Positions 1-9,006 of a DNA stretch of 64,000 nt are shown in pieces (positions within the stretch are counted from its first letter, which is position 1; every line of letters starts with the position of its first letter). This stretch comes from Armatimonadota bacterium. Lineage in GTDB: Bacteria; Armatimonadota; Fimbriimonadia; Fimbriimonadales; Fimbriimonadaceae. The position numbers were made by a program, and so were the translations under genes. The DNA lies in NCBI GenBank assembly GCA_016223145.1, contig JACRPN010000006.1, positions 56,211-120,210 of the forward strand, written 5' to 3'. The notes under the pieces are model-generated. The model saw only the letters and a program-made list of their open reading frames with translations, searched no databases and had not been told where the DNA came from.

Positions 1-1
1 A

Positions 2-757
2 TCGATGCGCGAGACCGATACTGAAGCGGGCGGTTCGGCGGGGTCCTATGGCATTGGCTACACGGTCCCGAAGTTCTTTCTCGGCTTGCGCAGGGTGACG
101 ATCACCGAGAACTTCGATCCAGCGCTAAGCTACATCCAGTTTGGCGACAAGAAAGGCAACTGGCTCTATACCGAGTACCGCTACTCGTGGAACGGCCAAT
201 GGCTGAAGGAAGTCGAGGTTTCCTTCTTCGCAGATGACTTCGACCGGTATTCAACCGGGAAGTCACTGATGAAAGGCTATGACTTCTTCGGCACGTTGAC
301 CACGAGGGATAAGAACCAGCTCGAGTTCTCCGTTGAGAACCGGTCCTATGAAGGAATCTCGGACAAAGTCAGCGGCCTCTACTTTGCGTTTGACCCCGAG
401 AACCGGTTTCGCAATGCTTCGATAGGCCAAACCTGGGGCACACGTGGAGGCAAGGCCTATCGTTACTATTCGCTTGATGTCACGAGGCGCCTGGTCGGCA
501 AACTTGACGCGGGTCTCTCGGTGGGCATCGAGGACTTTACGGAAGGGAGCCGGCAGTATATCGGGACAATCGGTTGGGAGTTCGATGCCAAGCGCGCGAT
601 CACTGGCCGTTGGGTCCAAACGGATGGAAAGTCGAACGGCTATGTCGCCTATCGAAGCAGCGGATTTGCAGGCAACGAGTGGTTCGTGATACTCGGCGAC
701 CCGAATGCTGCGAAATTCAAGCCTACGCTCACTCTGAAGTTTGTTTGGCCGTTCTAG
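2..757 (+). CDS. C-terminal part of an outer-membrane barrel-like protein (5' end outside window)
   Basis: The frame is open from the first bases, so the gene almost certainly begins upstream; an internal ATG lies at 5. The visible ~250 residues are rich in alternating polar/aromatic stretches (for example WLYTEYRYSW and YRYYSLDVTRRL) and end in FVWPF, a terminal aromatic residue as in outer-membrane beta-barrels. The pattern resembles the C-terminal barrel of DUF5916-type proteins, which often follow a carbohydrate-binding-like domain, but that family call is inference. A strong hairpin follows the stop. Function is not assigned; it may be a porin-like or surface-binding protein. Confidence 0.5.
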   Translation, partial: SMRETDTEAGGSAGSYGIGYTVPKFFLGLRRVTITENFDPALSYIQFGDKKGNWLYTEYRYSWNGQWLKEVEVSFFADDFDRYSTGKSLMKGYDFFGTLTTRDKNQLEFSVENRSYEGISDKVSGLYFAFDPENRFRNASIGQTWGTRGGKAYRYYSLDVTRRLVGKLDAGLSVGIEDFTEGSRQYIGTIGWEFDAKRAITGRWVQTDGKSNGYVAYRSSGFAGNEWFVILGDPNAAKFKPTLTLKFVWPF

Positions 758-771
758 CTTCCCAAATGCAA

Positions 772-803
772 GAACTCCCTGCTTCTTGTGAAGCAGGGAG
801 TTC
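772..803. terminator. Bidirectional hairpin between convergent genes
   Basis: A perfect 14-bp stem (772-785 with 790-803) closes a TTGT loop. It lies between the converging ends of the barrel-like gene and the Gly-rich gene and can serve both strands. There is no long T tract on either side. Confidence 0.7.
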
Positions 804-824
804 AGAGAGTCTGTGGAGTTGGAC

Positions 825-1568
825 TTAGCGTCCGCCGCCGCCCTGTGGGGGATCGGCCTTGAACTCCTTGCCACCCATTTCCTTCAGCTTGGCCGCTTGC
901 TCAGGGGTGAGCAGCTTCCCAAACTCGGTGTTTAGGGCTTCATTGTTCTTTTGCATCGCCGCCATCATCTCTTCGCGGCCCAGGCCCTCTTGCCGAAGCG
1001 ACATATTCGCCTCGCGCTGCTTTTGCTGCAGGTCGGCGATCTTGGTCTTCTGGGCCTCCGTGACGCCGAGGTCCTTGGCGACGTCCGCGTGGGTGATCGC
1101 GCCGTTCTTGGCGAGCTGGATACGAATCTCCTTGAGGCGCTTCATTTGGTTCGCATCGAGGATCTTGCCGAGCTTGTCAAGGATTTCGGCGTTGCGTTTG
1201 GCCATGGCTTCGCGCATGGCTGCCTGGTCGAAGTTGCCCTGGCCGCCACCGCCGCCAACGCCTCCTCCTCCTCCGCCACCGCCACGGTTACCGCCGCCGC
1301 CAGCGCCAAATCCGCCTCCGCGCATCTCCTGCTGCAGAGCTGTAATCTTGTCTTTCTGCTCAGCCGTTACTGCGACGTCGCGTTGTACGTCCGCACGTCC
1401 GAGAAGCTGCAATCCCGTCTGATCGTTTCCTCCACCAAAGCCCCTCTGCCCAAAACCGCCCCCGCGGCCTTGGCCGCCTCCGCCCCCGCCTTGGGCGGCT
1501 GCGAACGCCGCGCAGGCCACAACGGCGATTGCCGCAACGAGCTTGGTCGTTACCATGATCCTGTTCAT
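825..1568 (-). CDS. Exported Gly-rich protein with Spy/CpxP-like LTxxQ motifs
   Basis: The start at 1568 is chosen because GGAGGAG lies about 9 bases upstream and the protein then begins with a clear signal peptide (MNRIMVTTKLVAAIAVVACA, cleavage near AAAQ at residues 23-26). The frame continues 38 codons upstream without a credible signal. After the signal come two Gly-rich stretches (about residues 27-50 and 88-110) and three helical repeats with VTAEQ, VTEAQ and LTPEQ, as in periplasmic LTxxQ proteins of the Spy/CpxP type. A periplasmic helical, perhaps chaperone-like or metal-responsive role is possible but unproven. It lies downstream of the secretion locus, separated from it by a terminator. 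Confidence 0.75.
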   Translation of the reverse strand: MNRIMVTTKLVAAIAVVACAAFAAAQGGGGGGQGRGGGFGQRGFGGGNDQTGLQLLGRADVQRDVAVTAEQKDKITALQQEMRGGGFGAGGGGNRGGGGGGGGVGGGGGQGNFDQAAMREAMAKRNAEILDKLGKILDANQMKRLKEIRIQLAKNGAITHADVAKDLGVTEAQKTKIADLQQKQREANMSLRQEGLGREEMMAAMQKNNEALNTEFGKLLTPEQAAKLKEMGGKEFKADPPQGGGGR

Positions 1569-1710
1569 ATGGTGTTTTCTCCTCCGGCCTCGCCATGCCG
1601 CCCGATTCGCCACTTGTGCAAACGCGACAGGCAGTTGCCTAGCAAAAGGACTTGACGAACCGTTCTTGGACCCGTTCAGCAAACTTCAGCCAATTTCGAC
1701 AAGTCGGCCG

Positions 1711-1745
1711 AAAAAGAACGGGGCCTTCCGATAGGGAAGACCCCG
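1711..1745 (-). terminator. Rho-independent terminator after the secretin gene
   Basis: On the minus strand an 11-bp G+C-rich stem (one G-T pair; 1719-1729 with 1735-1745) with a 5-base loop is followed by TTCTTTTT. It lies just past the secretin stop and closes the secretion locus. Confidence 0.8.
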
Positions 1746-1771
1746 CCCCAGCAAGGCTCTGCACCGTGAAA

Positions 1772-4360
1772 CTAGCCTCCGGAGCCGTTTCCGCCGCCAC
1801 CGGTCTGCTTGTTTTCGGTGGGTGGGGGCACGTGCTTTTTCACCTGGCCCATCGTAGGCGCAGAAAGCTGCTTTTCATGCTCTTCTCGAAGCTTGCGGGC
1901 CTCGTTCTCGTCTCGCACCACGCGCGGGCTCAGGAAGACCATGAGTTCGGTCTTGGTGTTTTCCTTGCTCGTGCTCTTGAAGAGTTCGCCAAGGATCGGA
2001 ATCTGGCCGATCAGCGGGACCCGTTTGACGGTCGACTTGACCGTGTTGCGGATGATTCCGCCGAGGATCACCGTCTCACCATCCTTAACCGAAACCGTCG
2101 TGTCCGCCTCGCGGGTATTGATGATCGGCGCATTGAAGGACGTGAAGCCCTGGAGGTCGTTGGCCGTCTGCGTGATGTCCATCGTTACGTAGCCATTGCT
2201 TGTAATGCGCGGAGTCACCGTCAGTACAATTCCGACGTCTTGGAACGCGTAGGTGAAGGTCAGGTTCCCGTTCTGGTCTTCGCGCGTGCTGAGGACGTAG
2301 GGGACCCGCTGGCTGATGTTGATCGTGGCTTCCGAGTTGTTGCTCGTGAAGATGCGCGGCGTGGACAGCACCTGAAACTTGTCGTCGGTCTGAATGGCGT
2401 TCAGGAAAGCGGTCAGCGCTCCCCCGGAAAGCGTGTAGCGGAATCCCTCGGCGGGCACGGTCTGGTTTTGGAGCGAGAAATTGGTGTTGCCGTTGCCCTG
2501 GGTGCCGGGGGTGCCGAAGGGCCGTGTCTGCGAGTAGCTCCATTCGACGCCAAACTTCTGCGAGGCATCGATGTTGGCCTCGACGATGATGGTCTGAATC
2601 AAGACCTGTTCCGGGATGCGATCAAGCGAGGCCAGGATTTGCCGGATGAGGTCCATGTTTTCCGGCGAGGCTACGATGATCAGGCTGTTGGTGTTCTGGT
2701 CGGGGATAACGGAGATTTGGCCGGCGAGGTCGCGAGCGTTCACGATCCGGCCCTGGGCATCTCGAATCTGCTGGACGGCGGCCGAACCCTGCGTGTTGCG
2801 GTTTTGCTGTTGTCCACCACCGCCGCCGAAGATCTGGAAGCCGCCCTGAGCGACGTTGATGGCGGTCATCAGCTCGCCGTAGTTGGCTTCCGAATCTTCA
2901 AGCGCGAGGTCCAGCTCGGCGTTGGGGTTCGCCGGGTCATAGGAGGCGGAGGGCTCAGGCTCCCCGCCTCCAAGACCGCCACCAGTACCGTTGTTACGGT
3001 TCTGGTTGTTGCGATTCTGATTGTTCCTGTTCTGCGTGTTGGTGCGGTTCTGGTTGTTCTGGCCCATGCGCTGGCCGTTGACCTGACGCTGACCGAACGC
3101 TTGTCCCATGATCGTCGCGACGTCCTGGGCGCGCGCATTCTCGAGCGAGAACACCTGGACCATCGGCTCAAACTTGACTTCCACGTCGAGCTGTTTGATG
3201 ACTTGATCCACCAGCTTGTGGTTTTCTTCGGTGCACGTCACCACGAGGGTGTTCGTGCGGTCGTCGCTGACAACGGAACCGAACGCGGCGTTCGCGTTGC
3301 CACCCATGCGGAAGGCTTGTTGAATGCGCTGCTCGAACGGCACGTTCTGGTTGCCGGCGGAGCCCCGGCCCTTGGGCGCGTTGGAGATCAGCACGTTCTG
3401 GACTGCAGGAAGCACGTCGTCCGCGATGGAGTACTGGAGCTTGTACACCTTGGGAGTCTGCGGCGTGTCGGTCTCCTTGTCGATCTGCTTAATCAGGCCC
3501 TCGACCTGGCTCTGCATGTTGCGCGGGGCGTTGACGATGACGGTGTTGCTATAGTCGTCGGAGGACGCTCGAACTGAAGCGGTGCTGGCCCTGCCAAAGT
3601 TCATGCCGCCAAAGCCTCCGCCTCCGAAGCCTCCACGGCCGCCAAAGCCGCCGGTATTGCCGCCGAATCCGCCTCGGCCCTGGTTGTTGCCGCCGAAACC
3701 TCCGCGTCCGCCGGTGTTGCCGCCAAAACCGCCTGGCTGTCGGCCGCCCATCGTGGGCATCGAGCCCATGTTGATGCCGCCGCCCATTGAGCCCATGGTC
3801 ATCATGTTGATCATGTCTTGGATGGGGTCGCCAAACGCGAAGACCTCATTGACGACGCGGGCGATCTGCGAGGCCGCAGCGTACTTGATGGGATAGACCT
3901 TGAGGTCGTTCCTCGAGTTCTCCATCATGTCCTGCATGGCCTTCATTGCGTTCGCGTCAAGTACGCCGCCACCCTGGCCGCGATCGCCGCGGTTCTGCTT
4001 ATTGCGGACAACCATCAGATTGCCTTCCTTCCTCAGCTCGAAGTTCCTCAGGCTGAGGGTGGTGTTCAGAATCTGAAAGGCGTCGTCGAGCGAGATCGGC
4101 GAGGCGCTGGTGAGCGTGAAGGCGCCCGTCAAAGCCGGGTCCTTGATGATCGTGATGCCTGAAGCCCGGGTAAACGTTGCCAGCACGGCGTCCACGCTGG
4201 CGTTGCGGAAGTCCAGCTTGATCCGAGTTTTCGGATTCAGCTTGAACTGCTTCCAGGCGGATTCGGACCCGCCTCCCACGTCGTTGCCCCACGTGAACTG
4301 CGCGCCCGCGATCACGGGGATCAGGGCGATGATGATGAGAATGCCAAGCTTAATTCGCAT
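1772..4360 (-). CDS. gspD: Type II secretion/type IV pilus secretin (GspD/PilQ family)
   Basis: Outer-membrane secretin forming the exit channel. The start at 4360 gives a signal peptide (MRIKLGILIIIALIPVIAGA), has AGGAG about 8 bases upstream, and overlaps the preceding gene's end by 11 bases. Domains seen: an STN/N0-like domain (about residues 30-100), N1-like (130-155), a Gly-rich insert (about 165-230, coded near 3580-3790), N2 and N3-like repeats, an Asn/Arg-rich linker (coded near 2980-3070), and the secretin barrel with the conserved VPLIGQIPILGELF and a TELMVFLSPRVV end. At 862 residues it is longer than typical GspD because of the two low-complexity inserts. It is the last gene of the locus, followed by a terminator. 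Confidence 0.93.
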   Translation of the reverse strand: MRIKLGILIIIALIPVIAGAQFTWGNDVGGGSESAWKQFKLNPKTRIKLDFRNASVDAVLATFTRASGITIIKDPALTGAFTLTSASPISLDDAFQILNTTLSLRNFELRKEGNLMVVRNKQNRGDRGQGGGVLDANAMKAMQDMMENSRNDLKVYPIKYAAASQIARVVNEVFAFGDPIQDMINMMTMGSMGGGINMGSMPTMGGRQPGGFGGNTGGRGGFGGNNQGRGGFGGNTGGFGGRGGFGGGGFGGMNFGRASTASVRASSDDYSNTVIVNAPRNMQSQVEGLIKQIDKETDTPQTPKVYKLQYSIADDVLPAVQNVLISNAPKGRGSAGNQNVPFEQRIQQAFRMGGNANAAFGSVVSDDRTNTLVVTCTEENHKLVDQVIKQLDVEVKFEPMVQVFSLENARAQDVATIMGQAFGQRQVNGQRMGQNNQNRTNTQNRNNQNRNNQNRNNGTGGGLGGGEPEPSASYDPANPNAELDLALEDSEANYGELMTAINVAQGGFQIFGGGGGQQQNRNTQGSAAVQQIRDAQGRIVNARDLAGQISVIPDQNTNSLIIVASPENMDLIRQILASLDRIPEQVLIQTIIVEANIDASQKFGVEWSYSQTRPFGTPGTQGNGNTNFSLQNQTVPAEGFRYTLSGGALTAFLNAIQTDDKFQVLSTPRIFTSNNSEATINISQRVPYVLSTREDQNGNLTFTYAFQDVGIVLTVTPRITSNGYVTMDITQTANDLQGFTSFNAPIINTREADTTVSVKDGETVILGGIIRNTVKSTVKRVPLIGQIPILGELFKSTSKENTKTELMVFLSPRVVRDENEARKLREEHEKQLSAPTMGQVKKHVPPPTENKQTGGGGNGSGG

Positions 4361-4991
4361 TGGTTGGCTCCTGAGTGCTGCGTGATTGCGCCGAAGCGCC
4401 AGTCCCTTCCGGCCGGATGGCGACGCCGCGGCCAATAGGTCCGCTAAGCGCCGGATTCACCGGCTGATTTCCTCCGGCGCCCCCGGCCGACGCCATTTGC
4501 TGAAATTCGTCGATGAGCCGAAGCTCTACGCGGCGCCCGGTGCGCCCGATGAGGGTGATCTTGCCTTCCTCGATTTGATGAACGGTACAGTTCTTCCAAC
4601 GTTGGCCCAAGGGCACGAATTCGCTCTCGAACGAGACTTTGTTCTCAAGGAGCGCGCTGGCGTGGCCATCGATCTCAGAAGTGCCCGTGAAGACCCAGTT
4701 GGGGTCGCCGGCTGCAAAGTCTACGGGAACCACGTCGGGACCCATCAGGTCTTGGCTTCCAGACCGGGCCACGAGCGGAGTGAAGGAGTCCTTTACGCCC
4801 TTGTCCAAGCGCGCAAAGTGCGCGCTGTAGTCTTCTTTGGTGAAGAGCTCCGCTTTCTGCTTCTTGCTCACCCGGTTCAACGGCTTAAGGTTGGAACCGC
4901 TCTTCTTGCCGGGCCCACCCATGGTGGTATAGGCGGACACTCCGGCCGCGAGCACCAACATGTAGAGGACGGGGCGACTGACTTTAGCCAT
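4350..4991 (-). CDS. Inner-membrane secretion/pilus component, GspC/PilP-like
   Basis: 213 residues with one N-terminal membrane segment (about residues 6-22, PVLYMLVLAAGVSAYTTM) and a periplasmic part ending in a small beta domain (VFTGTSEIDGHASALLEN through LIGRTGRRVELRL) like the homology region of GspC or the PilP domain, which link the inner-membrane platform to the secretin. It lies directly before the secretin and overlaps it by 11 bases, the usual place for such a gene. The family call rests on topology, position and the beta pattern, not on a strict motif. 88 bases separate it from the PilO-like gene upstream. Confidence 0.65.
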   Translation of the reverse strand: MAKVSRPVLYMLVLAAGVSAYTTMGGPGKKSGSNLKPLNRVSKKQKAELFTKEDYSAHFARLDKGVKDSFTPLVARSGSQDLMGPDVVPVDFAAGDPNWVFTGTSEIDGHASALLENKVSFESEFVPLGQRWKNCTVHQIEEGKITLIGRTGRRVELRLIDEFQQMASAGGAGGNQPVNPALSGPIGRGVAIRPEGTGASAQSRSTQEPTNAN

Positions 4992-5079
4992 GGGATTCCT
5001 GAAGGGTAGAAACGTGTTCTCTAGTCAATTGTTTACTGTTCTTTAGTTCAGATCAGCGCGAATGGGACCCTTTTCCCGG

Positions 5080-5697
5080 TCATAGGTCCGTGGGCCGTAC
5101 GGAAGTCTCCGTTTTTGGCCCGTTCGTCGGCGCTTTCCGGTCGGGAACGGCCGGGTCCTTCTTTGCCGCATTCTTGGTCTCGATCTTCTGGAAAGCGATT
5201 AACCCCAGGCTGGCGGCCACGTGGTTGGTTTTTCCGTCCGATGCCGAGATCTGCACCAGCCTTACGGCCAATCGGTTGGCGGGAGTTTCCAGGTCCTGCA
5301 GGAACTTTGCGACGTCCGTGAACGAGCCTTCGAGGCTGACCGAAAAAGGCAGCCTTCGCAGGCCCGAATCCTCCGTGCTTTTCTGCGGGCGAAAGGCCCC
5401 CAGGCCCACTTCGTGGCTCTTGGCGATCCGCGTCACCATGGCCATCGCCTCGGCCTCCGCCCTCTTAGCGTCCCCCGGCCAGAAGTACTTTGCCGAGAGC
5501 TCCTCATCCTTTACGGCCTGGGCCCTCGCTTTCTTGATGTCGGAACGCGTGTTGGCAAGCTCGATTTTCTTTCGTGTCGAGGTCTTCTTGGGCCTGGGCG
5601 AGGGATAGAACTGGGCAAAGGCCAGCGAGCCGATCATGACGGCAACGGAGGCCCAAAGGACTGCGTTCCAAGTGGAGAGCTGCGAGGGGTTCTTCAT
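5080..5697 (-). CDS. PilO/GspM-like inner-membrane assembly protein
   Basis: 205 residues: a short cytoplasmic N-terminus, one membrane helix (about 10-30), a coiled-coil-like Lys/Arg/Ala region (35-90) and a ferredoxin-like C-terminal domain with LPFSVSLEGSFTDVAKFLQD, the typical PilO/GspM pattern. PilO and GspM pair with PilN/GspL to form the inner-membrane ring around the secretion platform. Its start overlaps the stop of the PilM/N-like gene by 4 bases, so the two are probably translationally coupled. A Pro/Lys-rich tail follows the domain. Confidence 0.8.
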   Translation of the reverse strand: MKNPSQLSTWNAVLWASVAVMIGSLAFAQFYPSPRPKKTSTRKKIELANTRSDIKKARAQAVKDEELSAKYFWPGDAKRAEAEAMAMVTRIAKSHEVGLGAFRPQKSTEDSGLRRLPFSVSLEGSFTDVAKFLQDLETPANRLAVRLVQISASDGKTNHVAASLGLIAFQKIETKNAAKKDPAVPDRKAPTNGPKTETSVRPTDL

Positions 5698-6992
5698 TTC
5701 TTTGCGGCCTTGCCCTCAACGATCGGCACGTTGCCGACGGGGAAGAGCTGAATGGAGAAGTTCACGATGGCGGCGTTCTCGATCTTGCCGTTGTTGGCAA
5801 AAGCGATCTTGACCTCACGGAAACGCGCCGCGCCGGTCTCCGGATCGCTCAAGGCAGTCAAGGCATCCAGGTATTCGACCACAGCCTCGTTCCGAACGGC
5901 GGACCCCCTGACAAAAGAAAGCTTGCCGCGATCGAAGGAAAAGCCCGTGATCCAAACGTCCTTCGGCACCGAGTTCGCCACGAGCCGAAGCACTTCGGAT
6001 GGGTATTGGGCCGGTTCAAACGCCGACTTCAGGACTGCGGCGGTCTGTCCATGCTTGCGGCCCGACGAAATGGCCGCCGACTTTTCCAGGTTCAGCTTTT
6101 TGAGTTGCGTTGCATAAGCCGAGTCTGACTGCTGAACCCTTCGAACCTTGTTCATGCGCCCGGTCACCGCCACCGCGAGGCAAACCACCGCCGCCACCAG
6201 GGCCAGCATCGAAAGCCTGGACTTGCGGGCAGTCTGAGCTTGCGACTTGCGGGCCGCGATTTCGGGAAGCTCAAGGTGTACGCCCACCTTCGTGGCTCCA
6301 CCGGCAGCCAGAAACCCGAGAGGGCTCGCGGCCAGAGAGCGGTCCGCGCCCTCAAGCAGAAGCCCATTGCACGCCACAATCGGTCCGCACTTGATCCCGG
6401 CGACGGTGAAGGTCCGGCAGACTTCGCCCTTGATCTCCTCGGGATCCGAAGTGTCGGGAATGACCCGGGTCGCGCGGAGTTCTCCACCAGAAACGATGTC
6501 GATGGCGATGCCTTCCTGGGTGCGCTCGACAATGGCGCAATCGGAAAGGCCCTCCGAAGCGGCGATCTGTGCCGAACCGAACGCGGTAGGCACGGCCAAG
6601 CTGTGGTGGAGCCCTACGTCGGCAAGCTCGGCGCGCGCCTTCTCCAGGATTTCGGTGGCACATGCGGCGACAATCGCGAGCCGGCCCTCGGCGGTCACAT
6701 CCGAGGTCAGTCGAAAGGCAAACGTGAGATTTTTGCCCGCTAGGGGAAAAAGCTGGCCGATCTGGAGCCCGATCGCTCGCTGAACTTCGTCCGCCGAGGC
6801 GTTGGGAACCCTCAGCGGCCGAATGAACGCCGCTCGCCGAGAGAGAGCCAAGACCACCATTCCCGACTGGGGCAAGCCTGCAAGGGCTCCGACCGACTTC
6901 CCAGAGGTTACAGAGGACGCTCCGCCGGCGAAACGGGCGCCGAGTGGAGACCACTCGACGACGGGTTGTTGGAGGTAGGGGTTGCGGCTCAT
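5694..6992 (-). CDS. GspL-like protein: PilM-type cytoplasmic part joined to a PilN domain
   Basis: 432 residues. The first ~250 look like the actin-like cytoplasmic domain of PilM/GspL (SRRAAFIRPLRVPNASADEV, a QLFPLAGKNLTFAFRL stretch and an alternating Gly-rich core). A membrane helix follows at about 265-282 (LSMLALVAAVVCLAVAV). The C-terminal part carries the PilN signature (VPKDVWITGFSFDRGKLSF and VVEYLDALTAL). In pilus systems PilM and PilN are separate; in type II secretion GspL unites them. The gene overlaps GspK by 4 bases and the PilO-like gene by 4 bases, so it belongs to one translational chain that builds the inner-membrane platform. Confidence 0.82.
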   Translation of the reverse strand: MSRNPYLQQPVVEWSPLGARFAGGASSVTSGKSVGALAGLPQSGMVVLALSRRAAFIRPLRVPNASADEVQRAIGLQIGQLFPLAGKNLTFAFRLTSDVTAEGRLAIVAACATEILEKARAELADVGLHHSLAVPTAFGSAQIAASEGLSDCAIVERTQEGIAIDIVSGGELRATRVIPDTSDPEEIKGEVCRTFTVAGIKCGPIVACNGLLLEGADRSLAASPLGFLAAGGATKVGVHLELPEIAARKSQAQTARKSRLSMLALVAAVVCLAVAVTGRMNKVRRVQQSDSAYATQLKKLNLEKSAAISSGRKHGQTAAVLKSAFEPAQYPSEVLRLVANSVPKDVWITGFSFDRGKLSFVRGSAVRNEAVVEYLDALTALSDPETGAARFREVKIAFANNGKIENAAIVNFSIQLFPVGNVPIVEGKAAKK

Positions 6993-8230
6993 AAGGAGGT
7001 CCTAAGGTCGATATCGCTGACGGGTTCCAGGCTCCAATTCCAGAAGCTCCTTGGGTCGGCAAAGGCGGGCCGATTGCGCTGAATGAGGGCCACAGTGCCC
7101 TCGGCCACGGAGACCAGTGCCTCGATGGCGGTGCTCGTCCTGCCGGAGGGGCCGATGACGCGCACCAGAAAGGTCTGGGTCGTTGTCGTGAGGATGTCGG
7201 CGCATTGGGCGAGCAGTTGCATGGTCACCCCCGGCTGGCTTGCGAATTGGCCGAGGGAGGTGAGCCCCGTTTGTTGCGCCGAAAGCACACCTTGGGTCAC
7301 GTCCGGCGTGAATCCGGGAATGGTGTTCAGCACCGCTTCGGAAGCCGTGTTGAGGTTGATCTTGCCGTCGCGTGTCGGGTTCGCACCGAACTGGAAGTTA
7401 TCGAGGAGGATGGTTGCCGTGTTGACGTCGATGCCGGGCACGTTGAAGGCGTCTCCAAGCTTCTGGAACCCCCCACGAGCGTTTTGAATGGCAAGGGCTT
7501 GGCCCTGGGGAACGCCGAGCTGCACCAGCTGGACAGCCGTTGCCGTGGCGATGTCGGCTTTTGCGGCGCCGGCGCCGCCAAGTTCCGGCGCCGTGGAAAG
7601 CACCGTGACCAGCTGGGCCAGAACGGGCTGCAGCTCCTGCTGGGTGCCCGCCAGGTACTGCGTGTTCACTTGTTCGGTCGGCTGCCGGTAGAGCGTGGGA
7701 CCCGTGAAACCCTTGATCAGGAGCAGCTCATCTACTGTCTGAAGGTTCGTAAGTGCGGCGTTATAGGGCTCGTAGAGCTGATTGTAGTACTCGTCTCGTC
7801 CGCCCTCGGGGCGCGAAGTGTCGTCGTTGGACCGCCAGTCCTGCAGGCTGTCGATCTGTTCGGTCGTGAGCGGCAGGCGGTAAAGCTGGTCTTCGGTGGC
7901 CGTATTGAGGTTGACCAGGGAGCAGGCATCGACGATCTCAATTCGGAAGCTGCCTCCATCCATCAGAAAGCGGTTGTTTCCGTATTGGCCGAGCTGCACC
8001 CAGGCGTCCTGGGGGGTCGTCGAGGCTGGGTTCTCCATAGGTATCGAGAGCTCGGCCAGCGCGCGCTGCAGCCCGGACTCCGCCAGCAGCTCGGCTCGAA
8101 GCTTCTCGACCCGGTTGGTCCGGGCTTTGATCTCCGCCGCTTCGGAGGCGGCAAACGAAGCCACGAGCGCCACCAGACCGGCAAGGATCGAAATGGTCAG
8201 GATCATCGCCGAGCCGCGCTGCCGGGTCAT
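6989..8230 (-). CDS. gspK: Type II secretion minor pseudopilin GspK
   Basis: 413 residues with a short basic leader and a hydrophobic helix (RGSAMILTISILAGLVALVA), followed by a globular part with helix-hairpin-helix-like segments: LVNLNTATEDQLYRLPL near 110 and again KINLNTASEAVLNTIPGF near 290. GspK sits at the tip of the pseudopilus and is larger than other pseudopilins, as here. It lacks the usual Glu at position 5 after cleavage, a known GspK trait. It overlaps GspJ upstream and the GspL-like gene downstream by 4 bases each. Confidence 0.85.
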   Translation of the reverse strand: MTRQRGSAMILTISILAGLVALVASFAASEAAEIKARTNRVEKLRAELLAESGLQRALAELSIPMENPASTTPQDAWVQLGQYGNNRFLMDGGSFRIEIVDACSLVNLNTATEDQLYRLPLTTEQIDSLQDWRSNDDTSRPEGGRDEYYNQLYEPYNAALTNLQTVDELLLIKGFTGPTLYRQPTEQVNTQYLAGTQQELQPVLAQLVTVLSTAPELGGAGAAKADIATATAVQLVQLGVPQGQALAIQNARGGFQKLGDAFNVPGIDVNTATILLDNFQFGANPTRDGKINLNTASEAVLNTIPGFTPDVTQGVLSAQQTGLTSLGQFASQPGVTMQLLAQCADILTTTTQTFLVRVIGPSGRTSTAIEALVSVAEGTVALIQRNRPAFADPRSFWNWSLEPVSDIDLRTSL

Positions 8231-9006
8231 TGAGCGCCTCCCATCGTCGCCGCCGGATTCGTCGGGGTCACGTCGCTATGGGGAAGCCTGACCACGAAAG
8301 AGCGAACGACTCCGGTCTCTTCGGCCAGTTCGTAGTACACCCGGACCGCGGCCGGCAGCCTGGGAGGCTGCATCTGGCTGGAATCCCACTCCTGAACCCA
8401 CGTCGTGCCGTCCCAGAACTCAAAGTTCAACCCAACCAGGGCGGCATCGGCTGTCTGCTCCCATCCGCCCTGGGTGGGGTCGCCGTCCGCGGGTCGCTGG
8501 GTCCTCAAGAAAGGTCCGGTCAAGTCGCCGGCGTCGCCGACGGGAGAGGCCTCGAATGCCACCTCCAGGACCCCGCCCTGGGGTCCATAGAGCTCATTTA
8601 AGGCAGCGAACTCGTCCTCGGCGGCATCGTAGGAGCTGGAATGGCCGACCCCGATAGACGTGAAGACAAGGGTGTCGGAAAGGTCCCCTAGGCCAGCAGT
8701 CCAGTTGCTCTCACCGGTTGCCTGAGCGATGAAGTAGGTCGCCGCGGTCGAGGCCGTGTTGGTGGTGCCGGAGCCGGTTTGCTGGGTTGACGCCTGGCCC
8801 AAATAGGCGCCTGCTAGGTACTCGCGAAGCTTGCTTTCGACCACTCGCGAACGATCTGCCTCCTCCATACGAGGGCGGACCTCGGTCTGGAACAGCACGG
8901 CAGCATTGAAGGAAGAGGTCGCCGCAATGCCCACGAGCAAGAGGATTCCCATCGAGATGATGAGCTCGAAGAGGGTCATGCCAGAGCGCCTGCTGCGTAC
9001 GCTCAT
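8227..9006 (-). CDS. gspJ: Type II secretion minor pseudopilin GspJ
   Basis: The frame extends further upstream, but a start at 9006 gives the short basic leader followed by the type IV pilin cleavage site (SGMTLFELIISMGILLLVG, cut after Gly, Glu at +5) and overlaps the gspI stop by 4 bases. The product is 259 residues with one N-terminal helix and a beta-rich globular domain ending in VRSFVVRLPHSD. GspI, J and K form the tip complex of the pseudopilus; the gene order H-I-J-K supports the assignment. Confidence 0.82.
   Translation of the reverse strand: MSVRSRRSGMTLFELIISMGILLLVGIAATSSFNAAVLFQTEVRPRMEEADRSRVVESKLREYLAGAYLGQASTQQTGSGTTNTASTAATYFIAQATGESNWTAGLGDLSDTLVFTSIGVGHSSSYDAAEDEFAALNELYGPQGGVLEVAFEASPVGDAGDLTGPFLRTQRPADGDPTQGGWEQTADAALVGLNFEFWDGTTWVQEWDSSQMQPPRLPAAVRVYYELAEETGVVRSFVVRLPHSDVTPTNPAATMGGAQ

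Noticed and set aside
1652..3577. 641-residue plus-strand frame
   Set aside because: Runs antisense through the secretin gene; composition is that of a shadow frame and no domain fits.
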